A DNA stretch of 64,000 bases from Faecalicatena contorta (GCF_003149105.1 NZ_QGDS01000001.1:449334-513333), one strand, 5' to 3'. Positions 42,227 to 51,938 are shown, numbered from the stretch's first letter. The notes: a model not told the origin generated them from the sequence alone. Made by a program: numbers and translations.

Positions 42227-44122
42227 ATGAACCAGGGGTTTTTACCATTATGTAAAAAAGATATGCAGGAAAGAGGCTGGGAGCAGGTAGATTTTGTCTA
42301 TGTGATAGGGGATGCCTATGTGGACCATCCTTCCTTTGGACATGCTGTTATCAGCCGTGTTTTGGAATCTTATGGTTTTCGTGTGGGAATTCTCTCTCAG
42401 CCGGACTGGAAGAAAAAGGAGAGTATTACTGAATATGGAGAACCCCGCCTGGGTTTTCTTGTATCGGCTGGCAATATGGATTCCATGGTAAATCATTATT
42501 CTGTCTCTAAAAAACGGCGCAGGCAGGATTCCTATACGCCGGGAGGTGTTATGGGGAAACGTCCCGATTATGCGGCTGTCGTCTACGGAAACCTGATCCG
42601 CCAGACTTACAAACATACTCCTGTTATTTTAGGCGGTATCGAGGCAAGTCTGCGCAGGCTTGCCCATTATGATTACTGGGCTGACAAAATAAAACGCTCC
42701 ATCCTCCTGGACTCAGGAGCGGACATTATTTCCTATGGAATGGGAGAGCACTCTATTGTAGAGATTGCCCAGGCACTGGATGCAGGCATTGCAGTGGAGG
42801 ACCTGACTTATCTGGATGGAACGGTGGTAAAGGTAAAAAGCCTGGATTCTGTTTATGACGCGGTTATCCTGCCTTCTTTTAATGAGCTTTCGGACAGCAG
42901 GGAAACCTATGCTAAAAGTTTTTATACACAATATCAGAATACAGACCCTTTTTCCGGAAAACGGCTGGCTGAGCCTTATGGAGAGCACCTGTATGTGATA
43001 CAAAATCCACCGTCCAAGCCTTTAGACCAGACACAGATGGACGATGTTTACAAACTCCCCTACATGCGCACATACCACCCTTCCTATGAAAAAGCTGGCG
43101 GAGTCCCTGCCATTGAAGAAATTAAATTCAGCCTGACAAGCAGCCGGGGATGTTTTGGCGGCTGTAATTTCTGCGCTCTGACTTTCCATCAGGGAAGAAG
43201 AATTCAGGCCCGCAGCCATGAATCTCTGCTGGATGAAGCAAATCTCCTGACAGGGGAACCGGATTTTAAAGGATATATCCATGATGTAGGCGGACCGACA
43301 GCAAATTTCCGCCATCCATCTTGTAAAAAACAATTAAAACATGGGCTCTGTAAAGATAAGCAGTGCCTGTTTCCTGCTCCCTGCAATAATCTGGAGGCAG
43401 ACCATAAAGATTACGTCGAATTATTAAAGAAATTAAGAAATGTTCCTAAGGTAAAAAAAGTATTTATCCGTTCCGGCATCCGGTTTGATTATCTGCTGGA
43501 AGACAAGGACAAGACTTTCCTGAGAGAGCTCTGCAATTATCACGTCAGCGGCCAGCTTAAAGTCGCTCCTGAACATGTAGCAGATGAAGTACTTGAAAAG
43601 ATGGGAAAGCCAGGCCACACCGTTTATGAAAAGTTTACCCGGGCATTTACAGATATGAACCGGAATTTAGGAAAACAACAGTATCTGGTTCCCTACCTGA
43701 TGTCCTCCCACCCCGGCTCTGATATGAAGGCAGCCGTAAAGCTGGCTGAATATTGCCGGGACTTGGGCTATATGCCGGAACAGGTACAGGATTTTTATCC
43801 CACACCATCTACAATATCCACATGTATGTATTATACCGGTCTGGACCCACGGACTATGAAACAGGTTTACGTACCGAAAAATCCTCATGAAAAAGCATTG
43901 CAGCGTGCGCTGATCCAATACCGCAATCCGGAGAACTATGACCGGGTGGTAGAAGCTCTGAGCAAAGCCGGAAGGAAGGATTTAGTAGGTTTCGGGGAAA
44001 AATGTCTGGTGAGGCCGCGCAAATTTGACCATGGGAAATCAAAGTCAAAAGAGCCCGGTAAACCTCAAAAGGCGGGAAGGAAAAAATCCATACGGAATGT
44101 TCATAAAAAGAAAGCAGTATAA
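42227..44122 (+). CDS. YgiQ-family radical SAM protein
   Basis: 631 residues. N-terminal B12-binding-like/YgiQ region (YVIGDAYVDHPSFGHAVISR), central radical SAM motif in SRGCFGGCNFCALTFHQGR (CxxxCxxC, ~residues 308-315), and a YgiQ C-terminal region with FYPTPSTISTCMYYTGLDP and a basic Lys/Arg-rich tail (~60 residues) typical of RNA binders. The reaction is not established for the family. It lies 3 nt after the HAD gene in the RNA-modification run. Confidence 0.9.
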   Translation: MNQGFLPLCKKDMQERGWEQVDFVYVIGDAYVDHPSFGHAVISRVLESYGFRVGILSQPDWKKKESITEYGEPRLGFLVSAGNMDSMVNHYSVSKKRRRQDSYTPGGVMGKRPDYAAVVYGNLIRQTYKHTPVILGGIEASLRRLAHYDYWADKIKRSILLDSGADIISYGMGEHSIVEIAQALDAGIAVEDLTYLDGTVVKVKSLDSVYDAVILPSFNELSDSRETYAKSFYTQYQNTDPFSGKRLAEPYGEHLYVIQNPPSKPLDQTQMDDVYKLPYMRTYHPSYEKAGGVPAIEEIKFSLTSSRGCFGGCNFCALTFHQGRRIQARSHESLLDEANLLTGEPDFKGYIHDVGGPTANFRHPSCKKQLKHGLCKDKQCLFPAPCNNLEADHKDYVELLKKLRNVPKVKKVFIRSGIRFDYLLEDKDKTFLRELCNYHVSGQLKVAPEHVADEVLEKMGKPGHTVYEKFTRAFTDMNRNLGKQQYLVPYLMSSHPGSDMKAAVKLAEYCRDLGYMPEQVQDFYPTPSTISTCMYYTGLDPRTMKQVYVPKNPHEKALQRALIQYRNPENYDRVVEALSKAGRKDLVGFGEKCLVRPRKFDHGKSKSKEPGKPQKAGRKKSIRNVHKKKAV

Positions 44123-44146
44123 AACGGAGCCTGGAGAGTATAAATC

Positions 44147-44926
44147 ATGAAGATTGCAATTGTTACCGGTGCATCATCCGGAATTGGAAAAGAATTTGTA
44201 AAGCAGCTTCCTCATTTTTACAGGACGCTGGATGAAATCTGGGTCATAGCCAGAAGGCGGGACCGTCTGGAAACTCTCAAAAGAGAGTCCTGCCTTCCCC
44301 TCAGAATATTTGAGGGAGATTTACTGGAAGAGCACTTCTATACAAACCTGGAGAATTTCCTGGAGGCCGAAAAGCCTGAACTCCGCATGCTTGTCAATGC
44401 CGCAGGTTTTGGCAAAAAGGGAACAGTATCAGAAATAGCCGAAAAGGAACCCTCCATTCAAACAAAAATGGTAGATTTGAACTGCCGGGCATTGACAAAG
44501 ATTACTCTTGCCTGCCTGCCTTATCTTTCAAAGGGAAGCAGAATTATTAATGTGGCTTCCGCGGCTGCTTTTGCCCCCCAGCCTTCCTTTGCCGTCTATG
44601 CTGCTACAAAGTCCTATGTCCTAAGCTTTTCAAACGGGCTGGGAGCAGAGCTGGAGGGACAGGGAATCCGGGTAACCGCAGTCTGCCCGGGACCGGTCGA
44701 TACGGAATTCTTTACTATATCCGGTAAGTTGACAAACCGATGGAAGAATGCAGCTATGGCCCGGCCTGAGAACGTAGTAAAAAAAGCTTTGCTGGACTCA
44801 AGAAAGGGAAAAACGGTTTCTGTATACAGCATACCGATAAAAGCCGCTCAAATGGGAGCAAAACTTTTCCCCCACCGTCTGATTATGAAAGCAGGTATCT
44901 GTTCAGAACAGTTACGAAAGCAGTAA
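44147..44926 (+). CDS. Short-chain dehydrogenase/reductase
   Basis: 259 residues. Classical SDR: NAD(P)-binding TGASSGIGKEF at the N-terminus, the structural NAAG (LVNAAGFGKKG), and the catalytic Ser-Tyr-Lys as VASAAAF...YAATKSYV. Arg residues after beta-2 (ARRRDRLETL) suggest NADPH preference. Substrate unknown. GGAG precedes the ATG. Family-wide similarity to DltE/YqjQ-like oxidoreductases is noted. Confidence 0.88.
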   Translation: MKIAIVTGASSGIGKEFVKQLPHFYRTLDEIWVIARRRDRLETLKRESCLPLRIFEGDLLEEHFYTNLENFLEAEKPELRMLVNAAGFGKKGTVSEIAEKEPSIQTKMVDLNCRALTKITLACLPYLSKGSRIINVASAAAFAPQPSFAVYAATKSYVLSFSNGLGAELEGQGIRVTAVCPGPVDTEFFTISGKLTNRWKNAAMARPENVVKKALLDSRKGKTVSVYSIPIKAAQMGAKLFPHRLIMKAGICSEQLRKQ

Positions 44927-44947
44927 CATTTCAAGAAAGGTAGAATC

Positions 44948-45919
44948 ATGCAGCAAATAATGATTGGTGAAAACGAAACCGGACAGAGATTCGATAAGAT
45001 GCTTGCGAAATATTTGAACAAAGCACCGAAAAGCTTTGTGTATAAAATGCTGCGTAAAAAGAATATTACGCTGAATGGCCAAAAAGCTTCCGGCAGTGAA
45101 AAGCTTCAGACAGGGGATAAGATAACCCTTTTTTTATCTGATGAAACCATTGCCAAATTTTCAGACAGGCATTTTCAATGTACCGGAGAAAAACTGGATA
45201 TTATCTATGAAGATAACAATATTGTTCTAATAAATAAGCCCGCTGGGATGCTTTCTCAAAAGGCATCTGACAAGGATGTTTCTCTTGTGGAACATTTTAT
45301 TACTTACTTAATACAGTCAGGACAGCTCACTGAGGAAGCACTGCAGACTTTCCGTCCTTCTGTCTGCAACCGGCTGGACAGAAATACCAGCGGAATCGTA
45401 GCGGCAGGAAAAAGCCTGGCAGGTTTGCAGGAACTAAGCCGCCTTTTTAAAGACAGAAGCCTGGGAAAATATTATCTGTGCCTTGTAAACGGATTGGTGG
45501 AACAGCCTTCTCATATCCGGGGATTCTTAAAAAAAAATACAAGGACGAACCAGGTAGAAATCACTCAAAAAGAAGATACTGGAAGTACCGCCATAGAAAC
45601 AGAATTTGTACCCCTGAAAACCGGACAAAATGTCACACTTCTGGAGGTTCACCTGATTACCGGGAAAACCCATCAGATCCGTGCTCATCTTGCATCCATA
45701 GGGCATCCGATTCTGGGAGATTCCAAGTATGGAAATCCAAGAATAAACGGACTGTACAGCAGGAAATATGGGTTATCACACCAGCTCCTCCATGCATACA
45801 GGCTTACATTTCCTGTTCTTGAGGGGTCACTTTCCAATTTGTCCGGCAGAGAGTTTACGGCAGAGCTTCCCCGGCAGTTTCAAAATATAGCAAATAAGGA
45901 AACAGAAGGGATTTTATAA
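44948..45919 (+). CDS. RluC/RluD-family RNA pseudouridine synthase
   Basis: 323 residues. N-terminal S4 domain (QRFDKMLAKYLNKAPKSFVYKMLRKKNITLNG region) and RluA-type catalytic domain with INKPAGMLSQK, the catalytic Asp in NRLDRNTSGIVAAGKS and the ITGKTHQIRAHLASIGHPILGD segment (read in two parts). This subgroup modifies 23S rRNA helices; the target position is uncertain. AAAGGTAG precedes the ATG. It is 1 nt before recU. Confidence 0.9.
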   Translation: MQQIMIGENETGQRFDKMLAKYLNKAPKSFVYKMLRKKNITLNGQKASGSEKLQTGDKITLFLSDETIAKFSDRHFQCTGEKLDIIYEDNNIVLINKPAGMLSQKASDKDVSLVEHFITYLIQSGQLTEEALQTFRPSVCNRLDRNTSGIVAAGKSLAGLQELSRLFKDRSLGKYYLCLVNGLVEQPSHIRGFLKKNTRTNQVEITQKEDTGSTAIETEFVPLKTGQNVTLLEVHLITGKTHQIRAHLASIGHPILGDSKYGNPRINGLYSRKYGLSHQLLHAYRLTFPVLEGSLSNLSGREFTAELPRQFQNIANKETEGIL

Positions 45920-45920
45920 T

Positions 45921-46454
45921 ATGGCTACATGGAATTCACGGGGACTCCGCGGCTCTACGCTGGAGGATTTAATTAACCGTACCAATGAGCGTTATGAGGA
46001 AATGGGGCTGGCATTGATCCAAAAAATACCCACCCCCATCACCCCTGTAAAAATAGATAAAGAACAGCGGCATATTACACTGGCTTATTTCGATAAGATC
46101 AGTACCGTCGATTATATTGGAGCTGTACAGGGAATTCCGGTCTGCTTTGATGCCAAGGAATGCAGTGCAGACACCTTTCCTTTACAAAATATCCATGAAC
46201 ATCAAATATCATTTATGACGAAGTTTGAAAAGCAGTGCGGGATTTCATTTCTTATTATTTACTACAGCGGCATCCAGGAATTGTATTATATGCGTTTTGA
46301 AGAAATCAAAAAATTCTGGAACAGGGCAAGCTCCGGGGGACGGAAAAGCTTCCGCCGGGAGGAACTGGACCCTGCATATTTTATGGAATTAAAAAATGGC
46401 TGCTTCGTTCCTTATCTGGACTATATACAGAAGGATTTGGATGCCAGGGATTGA
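45921..46454 (+). CDS. recU: Holliday junction resolvase RecU
   Basis: 177 residues. Gram-positive functional counterpart of RuvC. Catalytic acidic residues are visible in DYIGAVQGIPVCFDAKEC (Asp, Asp/Glu-x-Lys of the PD-(D/E)xK fold), with the N-terminal NSRGLRGSTLEDLINRTNERY and C-terminal FMELKNGCFVPYLDYI. The stalk region is short. Complements ruvAB found 26 kb upstream. Its stop codon overlaps the -35 element of the histidine operon promoter. Confidence 0.92.
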   Translation: MATWNSRGLRGSTLEDLINRTNERYEEMGLALIQKIPTPITPVKIDKEQRHITLAYFDKISTVDYIGAVQGIPVCFDAKECSADTFPLQNIHEHQISFMTKFEKQCGISFLIIYYSGIQELYYMRFEEIKKFWNRASSGGRKSFRREELDPAYFMELKNGCFVPYLDYIQKDLDARD

Positions 46455-46479
46455 CATTTCCCCTGAAACTGCGTATAAT
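46451..46479 (+). promoter_or_regulatory. Consensus sigma-A promoter of the histidine operon
   Basis: TTGACA (46451-46456), 17-nt spacer, TATAAT (46474-46479): a perfect match at both hexamers. The -35 overlaps the recU stop codon. Confidence 0.85.
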
Positions 46480-46486
46480 TTACATG

Positions 46487-46583
46487 TTGTTTTAACGAAT
46501 TAGCACGATAAAGTGAAAAGGCGGTAAGGTGAACGCAGCAAGCAGCATGCGTGCACATCAGCCTGATTCATCAGGAGGCAGAT
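46487..46583 (+). promoter_or_regulatory. Histidine operon leader with SD-sequestering hairpin
   Basis: About 97-nt leader. GCACG (46503-46507) can pair with CGTGC (46550-46554). CCTGA / TCAGG (46562-46566 / 46571-46575) partly hides the AGGAGG used by hisZ. No T-box core, terminator or His-codon run was found. Regulatory function is speculative. Confidence 0.3.
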
Positions 46584-47846
46584 ATGGAACAGAAATTACA
46601 TACTCCCGAAGGGGTAAGGGACATTTATAATACAGAATGCAGGAAGAAACTGGCAGTACAAGAAAATCTGCATGAGATTCTGCGTGTTTACGGTTACAAG
46701 GACATTCAAACACCTACATTCGAATATTTCGATGTATTCAGAAAAGAAATTGGAACTATTTCTTCCAGAGAACTATATAAATTTTTTGACAGGGACGGTA
46801 ATACTCTGGTACTGCGCCCGGACATCACACCTTCTATTGCACGTGCGGCAGCAACGTTGTTTGAGACAGAAGAGTTCCCTGTCCGGCTCTGTTATATAGG
46901 CAACACTTTTATCAACCATTCCAGCTATCAGGGGCGGCTCAAGGAAAACACACAGTTAGGTGCGGAGCTGATTGGAGCAGACTCTCTTGAAGCTGATGTG
47001 GAAATGCTGGCTATGCTGGTGGACGGTTTGAAAAAGGCAGGGCTGAAGGAATTCCAGGTAAATATCGGCCATGTTGATTTTATTCAGGGTCTGATGGATG
47101 CAACAGGTTTGGACGAAGAGGAAAAAACAGAAGTCCATGATCTGATTACGAATCGGAATTATTTCGGGGTGGAGGAAATTCTTGACAACAAACAGGTAAA
47201 GGATTCCCTCAAAGAGGCCTTTCATGTCCTTCCTGAATTAATGGGAGATGTGGAGATTCTGGACAAGGCACTGGAAATTGCACCTAGCATGAATGCCCGT
47301 CTTGCTATATCTCATCTTCAGCAGATGCATAAGCTGCTTACGCTTTACGGTGTAGAAGATCACATCACTTTTGATCTCAGCATGAATGGAAACTACGGAT
47401 ATTACACAGGAATTATTTTCCGGGCCTATACATATGGCACAGGAGATGCCATTGTAAGAGGAGGCCGTTATAATCACCTTTTAGAAAAGTTTGGAAAGAA
47501 CACACCTTCTATTGGTTTTGCGATTATTATTGATGAACTGATGAGCGCGTTAAGCCGGCAGAAAATTTCAGTAGAAACCTGCCATACTAATATTATTGTA
47601 TACACTGAGGCCACTCTGAAATGGGCAATTGCACTTGCAAAGGATTTCAGGGAAAAGAGCAGGTGCGTAGAAATGCAAAAACGGGAGGCCGGAGACTGCA
47701 AGGAAGATTATATCGCATATGGAAAACGTACACAGGCAGTTAGTATGCTTTATCTAAATGATGATTTGACCATTGACATGATAAACCTGCTGACAGGAGA
47801 AGAAAAGCAGATAAATGCAGGAAGTAAAAAAGGGGAGCAGAGATGA
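46584..47846 (+). CDS. hisZ: ATP phosphoribosyltransferase regulatory subunit
   Basis: 420 residues. A HisRS-like paralogue that activates short HisG and confers histidine feedback. Motif-2-like regions LVLRPDITPSIARAAAT and RLCYIGNTFIN, and motif-3-like GGRYNHLLEKFG are present, with no anticodon-binding domain. Start is ATG 46584 after AGGAGG; an in-frame GTG at 46551 would add 11 residues across a hairpin. Overlaps hisG by 4 nt, matching the obligatory HisZ-HisG partnership. Confidence 0.93.
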   Translation: MEQKLHTPEGVRDIYNTECRKKLAVQENLHEILRVYGYKDIQTPTFEYFDVFRKEIGTISSRELYKFFDRDGNTLVLRPDITPSIARAAATLFETEEFPVRLCYIGNTFINHSSYQGRLKENTQLGAELIGADSLEADVEMLAMLVDGLKKAGLKEFQVNIGHVDFIQGLMDATGLDEEEKTEVHDLITNRNYFGVEEILDNKQVKDSLKEAFHVLPELMGDVEILDKALEIAPSMNARLAISHLQQMHKLLTLYGVEDHITFDLSMNGNYGYYTGIIFRAYTYGTGDAIVRGGRYNHLLEKFGKNTPSIGFAIIIDELMSALSRQKISVETCHTNIIVYTEATLKWAIALAKDFREKSRCVEMQKREAGDCKEDYIAYGKRTQAVSMLYLNDDLTIDMINLLTGEEKQINAGSKKGEQR

Positions 47847-48487
47847 GATATTTAACTTTTGCCCTGACGAAAGGGCGTCTGGCAAGTAAAACGCTGGAGA
47901 TGCTGGAAAAGATGGGAATTACATGCGAAGAAATGAAAGATAAAAATTCCCGTAAATTGATTTTTGTAAATGAAGAGCTGAAATTAAAATTTTTCCTGGC
48001 AAAGGGACCAGATGTTCCCACATATGTAGAATATGGCGCTGCGGATATCGGGGTAGCCGGGAAAGATACTATCGTAGAAGAAGGGCGCAAGGTACATGAA
48101 GTACTGGATCTGGGCTTTGGAAAATGCAGGATGTGTGTCTGCGGTCATGAGAATGCAAGAGAATTACTCCGTCACCGTGAGCTTATCCGTGTAGCAACAA
48201 AATACCCCAATATAGCAAAAGATTATTTTTATAACAAAAAACATCAAACTGTAGAAATTATCAAAATGAATGGTTCTATTGAGCTGGCACCCATCGTAGG
48301 TCTTTCTGAGGTTATTGTGGATATTGTGGAAACAGGCTCAACTTTAAAAGAGAACGGTCTTATGGTACTGGAGGAGGTCTGCCCTCTGTCTGCCCGTATG
48401 ATTGTCAATCCTGTCAGCATGAGAATGGAGAATGGCAGAATCAAAGAACTGATTATCAATCTCAGGAAACTTTTACAGGAGGGATAA
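47843..48487 (+). CDS. hisG: ATP phosphoribosyltransferase, short catalytic form
   Basis: 214 residues. First step of histidine biosynthesis. TFALTKGRLASKTLEML at the N-terminus, then the GAADIGVAGKDTI segment and the PRPP-loop IVETGSTLKENGL near the C-terminus. The length lacks the regulatory ACT-like domain of long HisG, consistent with needing HisZ. AAAAGGGGAG precedes the ATG. Confidence 0.95.
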   Translation: MRYLTFALTKGRLASKTLEMLEKMGITCEEMKDKNSRKLIFVNEELKLKFFLAKGPDVPTYVEYGAADIGVAGKDTIVEEGRKVHEVLDLGFGKCRMCVCGHENARELLRHRELIRVATKYPNIAKDYFYNKKHQTVEIIKMNGSIELAPIVGLSEVIVDIVETGSTLKENGLMVLEEVCPLSARMIVNPVSMRMENGRIKELIINLRKLLQEG

Positions 48488-48489
48488 GA

Positions 48490-49818
48490 ATGCGGATAGA
48501 AAGACTGGACGAACGTACAAAAAAGAACCTTCTGGATGATCTCTTAAAGCGCAGCCCTAATAACTACGGACAGTATGAGAACAGTGTCCGGGAGATATTG
48601 AACGAGGTAAAAGAAAAAGGTGACGAAGCAGTATTCTCTTACACCAGGAGATTTGACAAGGCCAACATAGATGCATCCAACATTCTGGTGACAGAAGAGG
48701 AAGTGAAAGAAGCTTATGGGCTAGTGGATGACTCTCTCCTTGTGATTATACGGAAGGCTCTGAAGAATATTGAGTCTTATCATTCAAAACAGATGCAGTA
48801 CAGTTGGTTTGACAGTAAACCGGATGGAACTCTCCTTGGGCAGAAAGTGACAGCACTTAGAAGAGTAGGCGTCTATGTGCCCGGAGGAAAAGCGGTATAT
48901 CCTTCCTCTGTTCTGATGAATATTATGCCTGCAAAAGTAGCAGGCGTTGAGGAGATTATCATGGTAACCCCGCCGGGGCAGGATGGAAAGGTCAATCCTA
49001 CCACATTGGTTGCTGCAAAAGAGGCAGGTGCCACTGCCGTTTATAAGGTGGGCGGTGCACAGGCAATTGCTGCTCTTGCATATGGAACAGAAAGTATACC
49101 AAAGGTGGATAAAATCGTAGGCCCCGGGAATATCTATGTTGCCCTGGCTAAGAAAGCTGTTTATGGACATGTCAGCATTGATTCCATCGCAGGGCCCAGT
49201 GAAATTCTGGTGCTTGCAGATGAAACAGCCAATCCCAGATACGCAGCAGCGGACCTGCTGTCACAGGCTGAACATGACGAACTGGCCTCTGCAATACTGG
49301 TGACAACAAGCCAGGACCTGGCAGAAAAAGTATCTTTACAGATAGACAAATTTGTGGAGGATTTGTCAAGAGGAACTATCATACAGAAATCACTGGATAA
49401 TTACGGTCATATTTTAGTAGCGGATACTCTGGAAGATGCCATTGATGCAGCAAATGAAATTGCATCAGAGCATTTGGAGATTATGACAAAAGATCCTTTT
49501 ACTGTAATGACAAAAATCCGCAATGCAGGTGCAATTTTCATCGGAGAATACAGCAGTGAACCACTGGGAGATTATTTTGCAGGACCTAACCATGTCCTTC
49601 CTACTAACGGGACAGCAAAATTCTTTTCCCCACTGTCCGTAGATGATTTCCTAAAGAAATCAAGCATTATTTCTTATTCAAAAGAAGCCCTGGAGGCCAT
49701 ACACCTGGATATAGAGCGCTTCGCCGAAGCAGAACAGCTAACAGCCCACGCCAACTCCATAAAAGTACGGTTTGAGGCCGAAAGCAACTTAGTGAATCCG
49801 AGCGACAGCGAAAGATGA
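48490..49818 (+). CDS. hisD: Histidinol dehydrogenase, with C-terminus extended into a repeat
   Basis: 442 residues. NAD-dependent zinc enzyme for the last two steps of histidine synthesis. Motifs: VPGGKAVYPSSVLMN, IDSIAGPSEILVLADE, AEHDELASAILVT, the catalytic His-Glu in SEHLEIMT and GPNHVLPTNGTAKF. The family normally ends soon after LTAHANSIKVRFE. Here the last ~13 residues (ESNLVNPSDSER) are read from a 36-base repeat that recurs 108 bases later, so the tail looks acquired. Confidence 0.94.
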   Translation: MRIERLDERTKKNLLDDLLKRSPNNYGQYENSVREILNEVKEKGDEAVFSYTRRFDKANIDASNILVTEEEVKEAYGLVDDSLLVIIRKALKNIESYHSKQMQYSWFDSKPDGTLLGQKVTALRRVGVYVPGGKAVYPSSVLMNIMPAKVAGVEEIIMVTPPGQDGKVNPTTLVAAKEAGATAVYKVGGAQAIAALAYGTESIPKVDKIVGPGNIYVALAKKAVYGHVSIDSIAGPSEILVLADETANPRYAAADLLSQAEHDELASAILVTTSQDLAEKVSLQIDKFVEDLSRGTIIQKSLDNYGHILVADTLEDAIDAANEIASEHLEIMTKDPFTVMTKIRNAGAIFIGEYSSEPLGDYFAGPNHVLPTNGTAKFFSPLSVDDFLKKSSIISYSKEALEAIHLDIERFAEAEQLTAHANSIKVRFEAESNLVNPSDSER

Positions 49819-49923
49819 GCTTAGTGCGAGGCCGTTCTTTGAGATTAACGAGGTCATTCACGAGTTTAGCGAAAAGAACTTCCTTGTGAAAGCAACTTAG
49901 CGAATCCGAGCGACAGCGAGAGA
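49780..49923. repeat. Pair of 36-base direct repeats between hisD and hisB
   Basis: 49780-49815 and 49888-49923 differ at two positions. Both contain the core GAATCCGAGCGACAGCGA. The first copy lies in the hisD 3' end. Between them GTTCTTT and AAAGAAC form an inverted pair. It looks like a small inserted intergenic element and lacks a coding frame. Confidence 0.7.
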
Positions 49924-49950
49924 GGAGACTTCTTTTGAAAGGAGAATATG

Positions 49951-50538
49951 ATGGAGAGAATAGGTAGTTATACAAGAAAGACAAAGGAGACAGATATTGC
50001 ATTGACGATCTGTCTGGATGGAAAAGGGAACAATAAAATTGATACGGGAATTGCATTTTTTGACCACATGCTGGACGGTTTTGCCAGGCACGGCCTGTTT
50101 GACCTGGAAGTAAATGTAAAAGGGGACTGGGAGGTAGACTGCCATCATACCGTGGAAGACACTGGTATTGTATTAGGTTTGGCTATAGCCAGTGCTTTGG
50201 GAGACAAATCCGGTATCAAACGTTATGGAAGTTTTATACTTCCTATGGATGAGACCCTTGCCCTATGTGCAGTAGACCTTTCCGGGCGCCCCTATCTGAA
50301 TTATCAGGCCGGATTCACATGTGACCGGATCGGCGGACTGGATACAGAGATGGTGAAAGATTTTTTCTATGCAGTGTCCTACAGTGCTGCTATGAATCTG
50401 CATTTAAAAATCCTGGAGCCCGGCAATAATCACCACATGGCGGAAGCTTTGTTCAAGGCTTTTGGAAAAGCATTGGACGCGGCAACTATGGAAGAGCCGA
50501 GAATGAAAGAGGTATGGTCTACAAAGGGCAGCCTGTAA
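49951..50538 (+). CDS. hisB: Imidazoleglycerol-phosphate dehydratase
   Basis: 195 residues, monofunctional. Manganese-binding motifs [30 protein letters not shown], and the second-half repeat [17 protein letters not shown]. The ATG at 49951 is preferred over 49948 because AAAGGAG then lies 6 nt upstream. Ends inside the ribosome-binding site region of the next gene. The his genes hisH, hisA, hisF and hisC are not in this cluster. Confidence 0.94.
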   Translation: MERIGSYTRKTKETDIALTICLDGKGNNKIDTGIAFFDHMLDGFARHGLFDLEVNVKGDWEVDCHHTVEDTGIVLGLAIASALGDKSGIKRYGSFILPMDETLALCAVDLSGRPYLNYQAGFTCDRIGGLDTEMVKDFFYAVSYSAAMNLHLKILEPGNNHHMAEALFKAFGKALDAATMEEPRMKEVWSTKGSL

Positions 50539-50552
50539 AGGAGAGAAAACAC

Positions 50553-51836
50553 ATGAGTTATAAAAGATTAACCCCCTGCATTTTCATCGACGGAGGAAAA
50601 GCAGTCAGGTGGTTTGATGATAAAGAAGTTATTGCAGATGATGTAATATCACTTGCAAAGCATTACGGAGATGTGGGGGCGGATGAATTGATTGTTTTCG
50701 ATTTATCCAACTCCGATGAGGAACACGAAGAATCTATTGATCTGATAAAAAGAATCAACCGCGTGATTAATATCCCTATGGTTGCGGGAGGAAACGTCCG
50801 CAGACAGGAGGATGTAAAGAAACTTTTATATGCAGGTGCCAAACGGGCTATGCTGAATTTTTCCAAGCCTTTGTCCATTGATTTGATAGAAGAAGTATCC
50901 CAGCGATTCGGCAAAGAGCGGATTGCAGTATCTTTGAATGATTTTGATGCCCTGTTCAAACAGCAGCATCTTATAGAAGAGTACAGCACAGAAATTATAT
51001 TCATGCACAGGCTGGATTTGAATTCTGTCATAAACGTCACCCAGGTTCCTTGTGTTGTCGTAACAGATACTATGGAACAGGCTGAAATTCTGAAAATATT
51101 AAAAAGCGATGGTGTAAAAGGAGTGTCCGGGCTGTTTATTAGTCAAAAGGATATCGACTTTAATTCTTTTAAAGATATCTGTACCTCTGAGGATATCCGC
51201 ATGACTTCTTTCGAAAGCGTAATAGATTTTTCGGAGTTTAAGCTGAATTCTGACGGCCTTTTACCTGTGATTGTACAAGATTATAAGACAAATGAGGTCC
51301 TGATGATGGCATACATGAATGAAGAGGCCTTTGATCATACTATAAAATCAGGTAAAATGACTTATTACAGCAGGAGCAGAAAAGAACAGTGGATAAAAGG
51401 AGAAACCTCCGGCCATTATCAATATGTGAAAACACTGACCATAGATTGCGACAAAGATACCTTACTGGCAAAGGTGGAGCAGGTGGGTGCTGCCTGCCAT
51501 ACCGGAAATCAAACTTGCTTCTTCCAGCCTGTTGTAGGCAATGATTATGAGGGAAAGAACCCCCTTCAGGTATTTGAATCTGTATATGCCACAATTGCAG
51601 ACAGAAAACAAAATCCAAAAGAAGGATCTTATACTAACTACCTGTTTGAAAAAGGGATTGATAAAATCCTGAAGAAAGTAGGAGAAGAAGCAACAGAAAT
51701 CATCATAGCGGCCAAAAATCCAAACCCAGAGGAAGTCAAATACGAGATGTCTGATTTCCTGTATCACGCAATGGTTCTGATGGTAGAAAGAGGAATCACC
51801 TGGGAAGATATTACCAATGAACTAATTGACCGGTAA
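50553..51836 (+). CDS. hisIE: HisIE bifunctional enzyme with N-terminal HisF-like barrel lacking catalytic Asp
   Basis: 427 residues in three parts. Residues ~1-215 resemble the HisA/HisF TIM barrel ([36 protein letters not shown]). The Asp equivalent to HisF D11 is Phe11, and the second catalytic Asp (D130) aligns with Asn129, so this barrel is probably not a cyclase. Residues ~220-325 are phosphoribosyl-AMP cyclohydrolase ([26 protein letters not shown]). Residues ~335-427 are phosphoribosyl-ATP pyrophosphatase ([14 protein letters not shown]). Start is ATG 50553 after AAAGGAG. Last gene of the operon. Confidence 0.88.
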   Translation: MSYKRLTPCIFIDGGKAVRWFDDKEVIADDVISLAKHYGDVGADELIVFDLSNSDEEHEESIDLIKRINRVINIPMVAGGNVRRQEDVKKLLYAGAKRAMLNFSKPLSIDLIEEVSQRFGKERIAVSLNDFDALFKQQHLIEEYSTEIIFMHRLDLNSVINVTQVPCVVVTDTMEQAEILKILKSDGVKGVSGLFISQKDIDFNSFKDICTSEDIRMTSFESVIDFSEFKLNSDGLLPVIVQDYKTNEVLMMAYMNEEAFDHTIKSGKMTYYSRSRKEQWIKGETSGHYQYVKTLTIDCDKDTLLAKVEQVGAACHTGNQTCFFQPVVGNDYEGKNPLQVFESVYATIADRKQNPKEGSYTNYLFEKGIDKILKKVGEEATEIIIAAKNPNPEEVKYEMSDFLYHAMVLMVERGITWEDITNELIDR

Positions 51837-51878
51837 AACATTTTTTGTATTTATATAAATTTCTCTAATATATAATTC

Positions 51879-51907
51879 TTTACAAAATCTTTATACTATG
51901 GTATGCT
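51879..51907 (+). promoter_or_regulatory. Sigma-A promoter of the RNHCP transcript
   Basis: TTTACA (51879-51884), 17-nt spacer, extended -10 TGGTATGCT (TATGCT 51902-51907). Transcription would start near 51914, just before the leader ORF. Confidence 0.7.
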
Positions 51908-51938
51908 TTTAAAAGTTGAATAGAAAGGAGGTGGCTTG

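Noticed and set aside
46487-46583. T-box riboswitch or His-codon attenuator in the his leader
   Set aside because: No T-box core (AGGGTGG/TGGNACC), no terminator and no run of His codons in any short leader frame.
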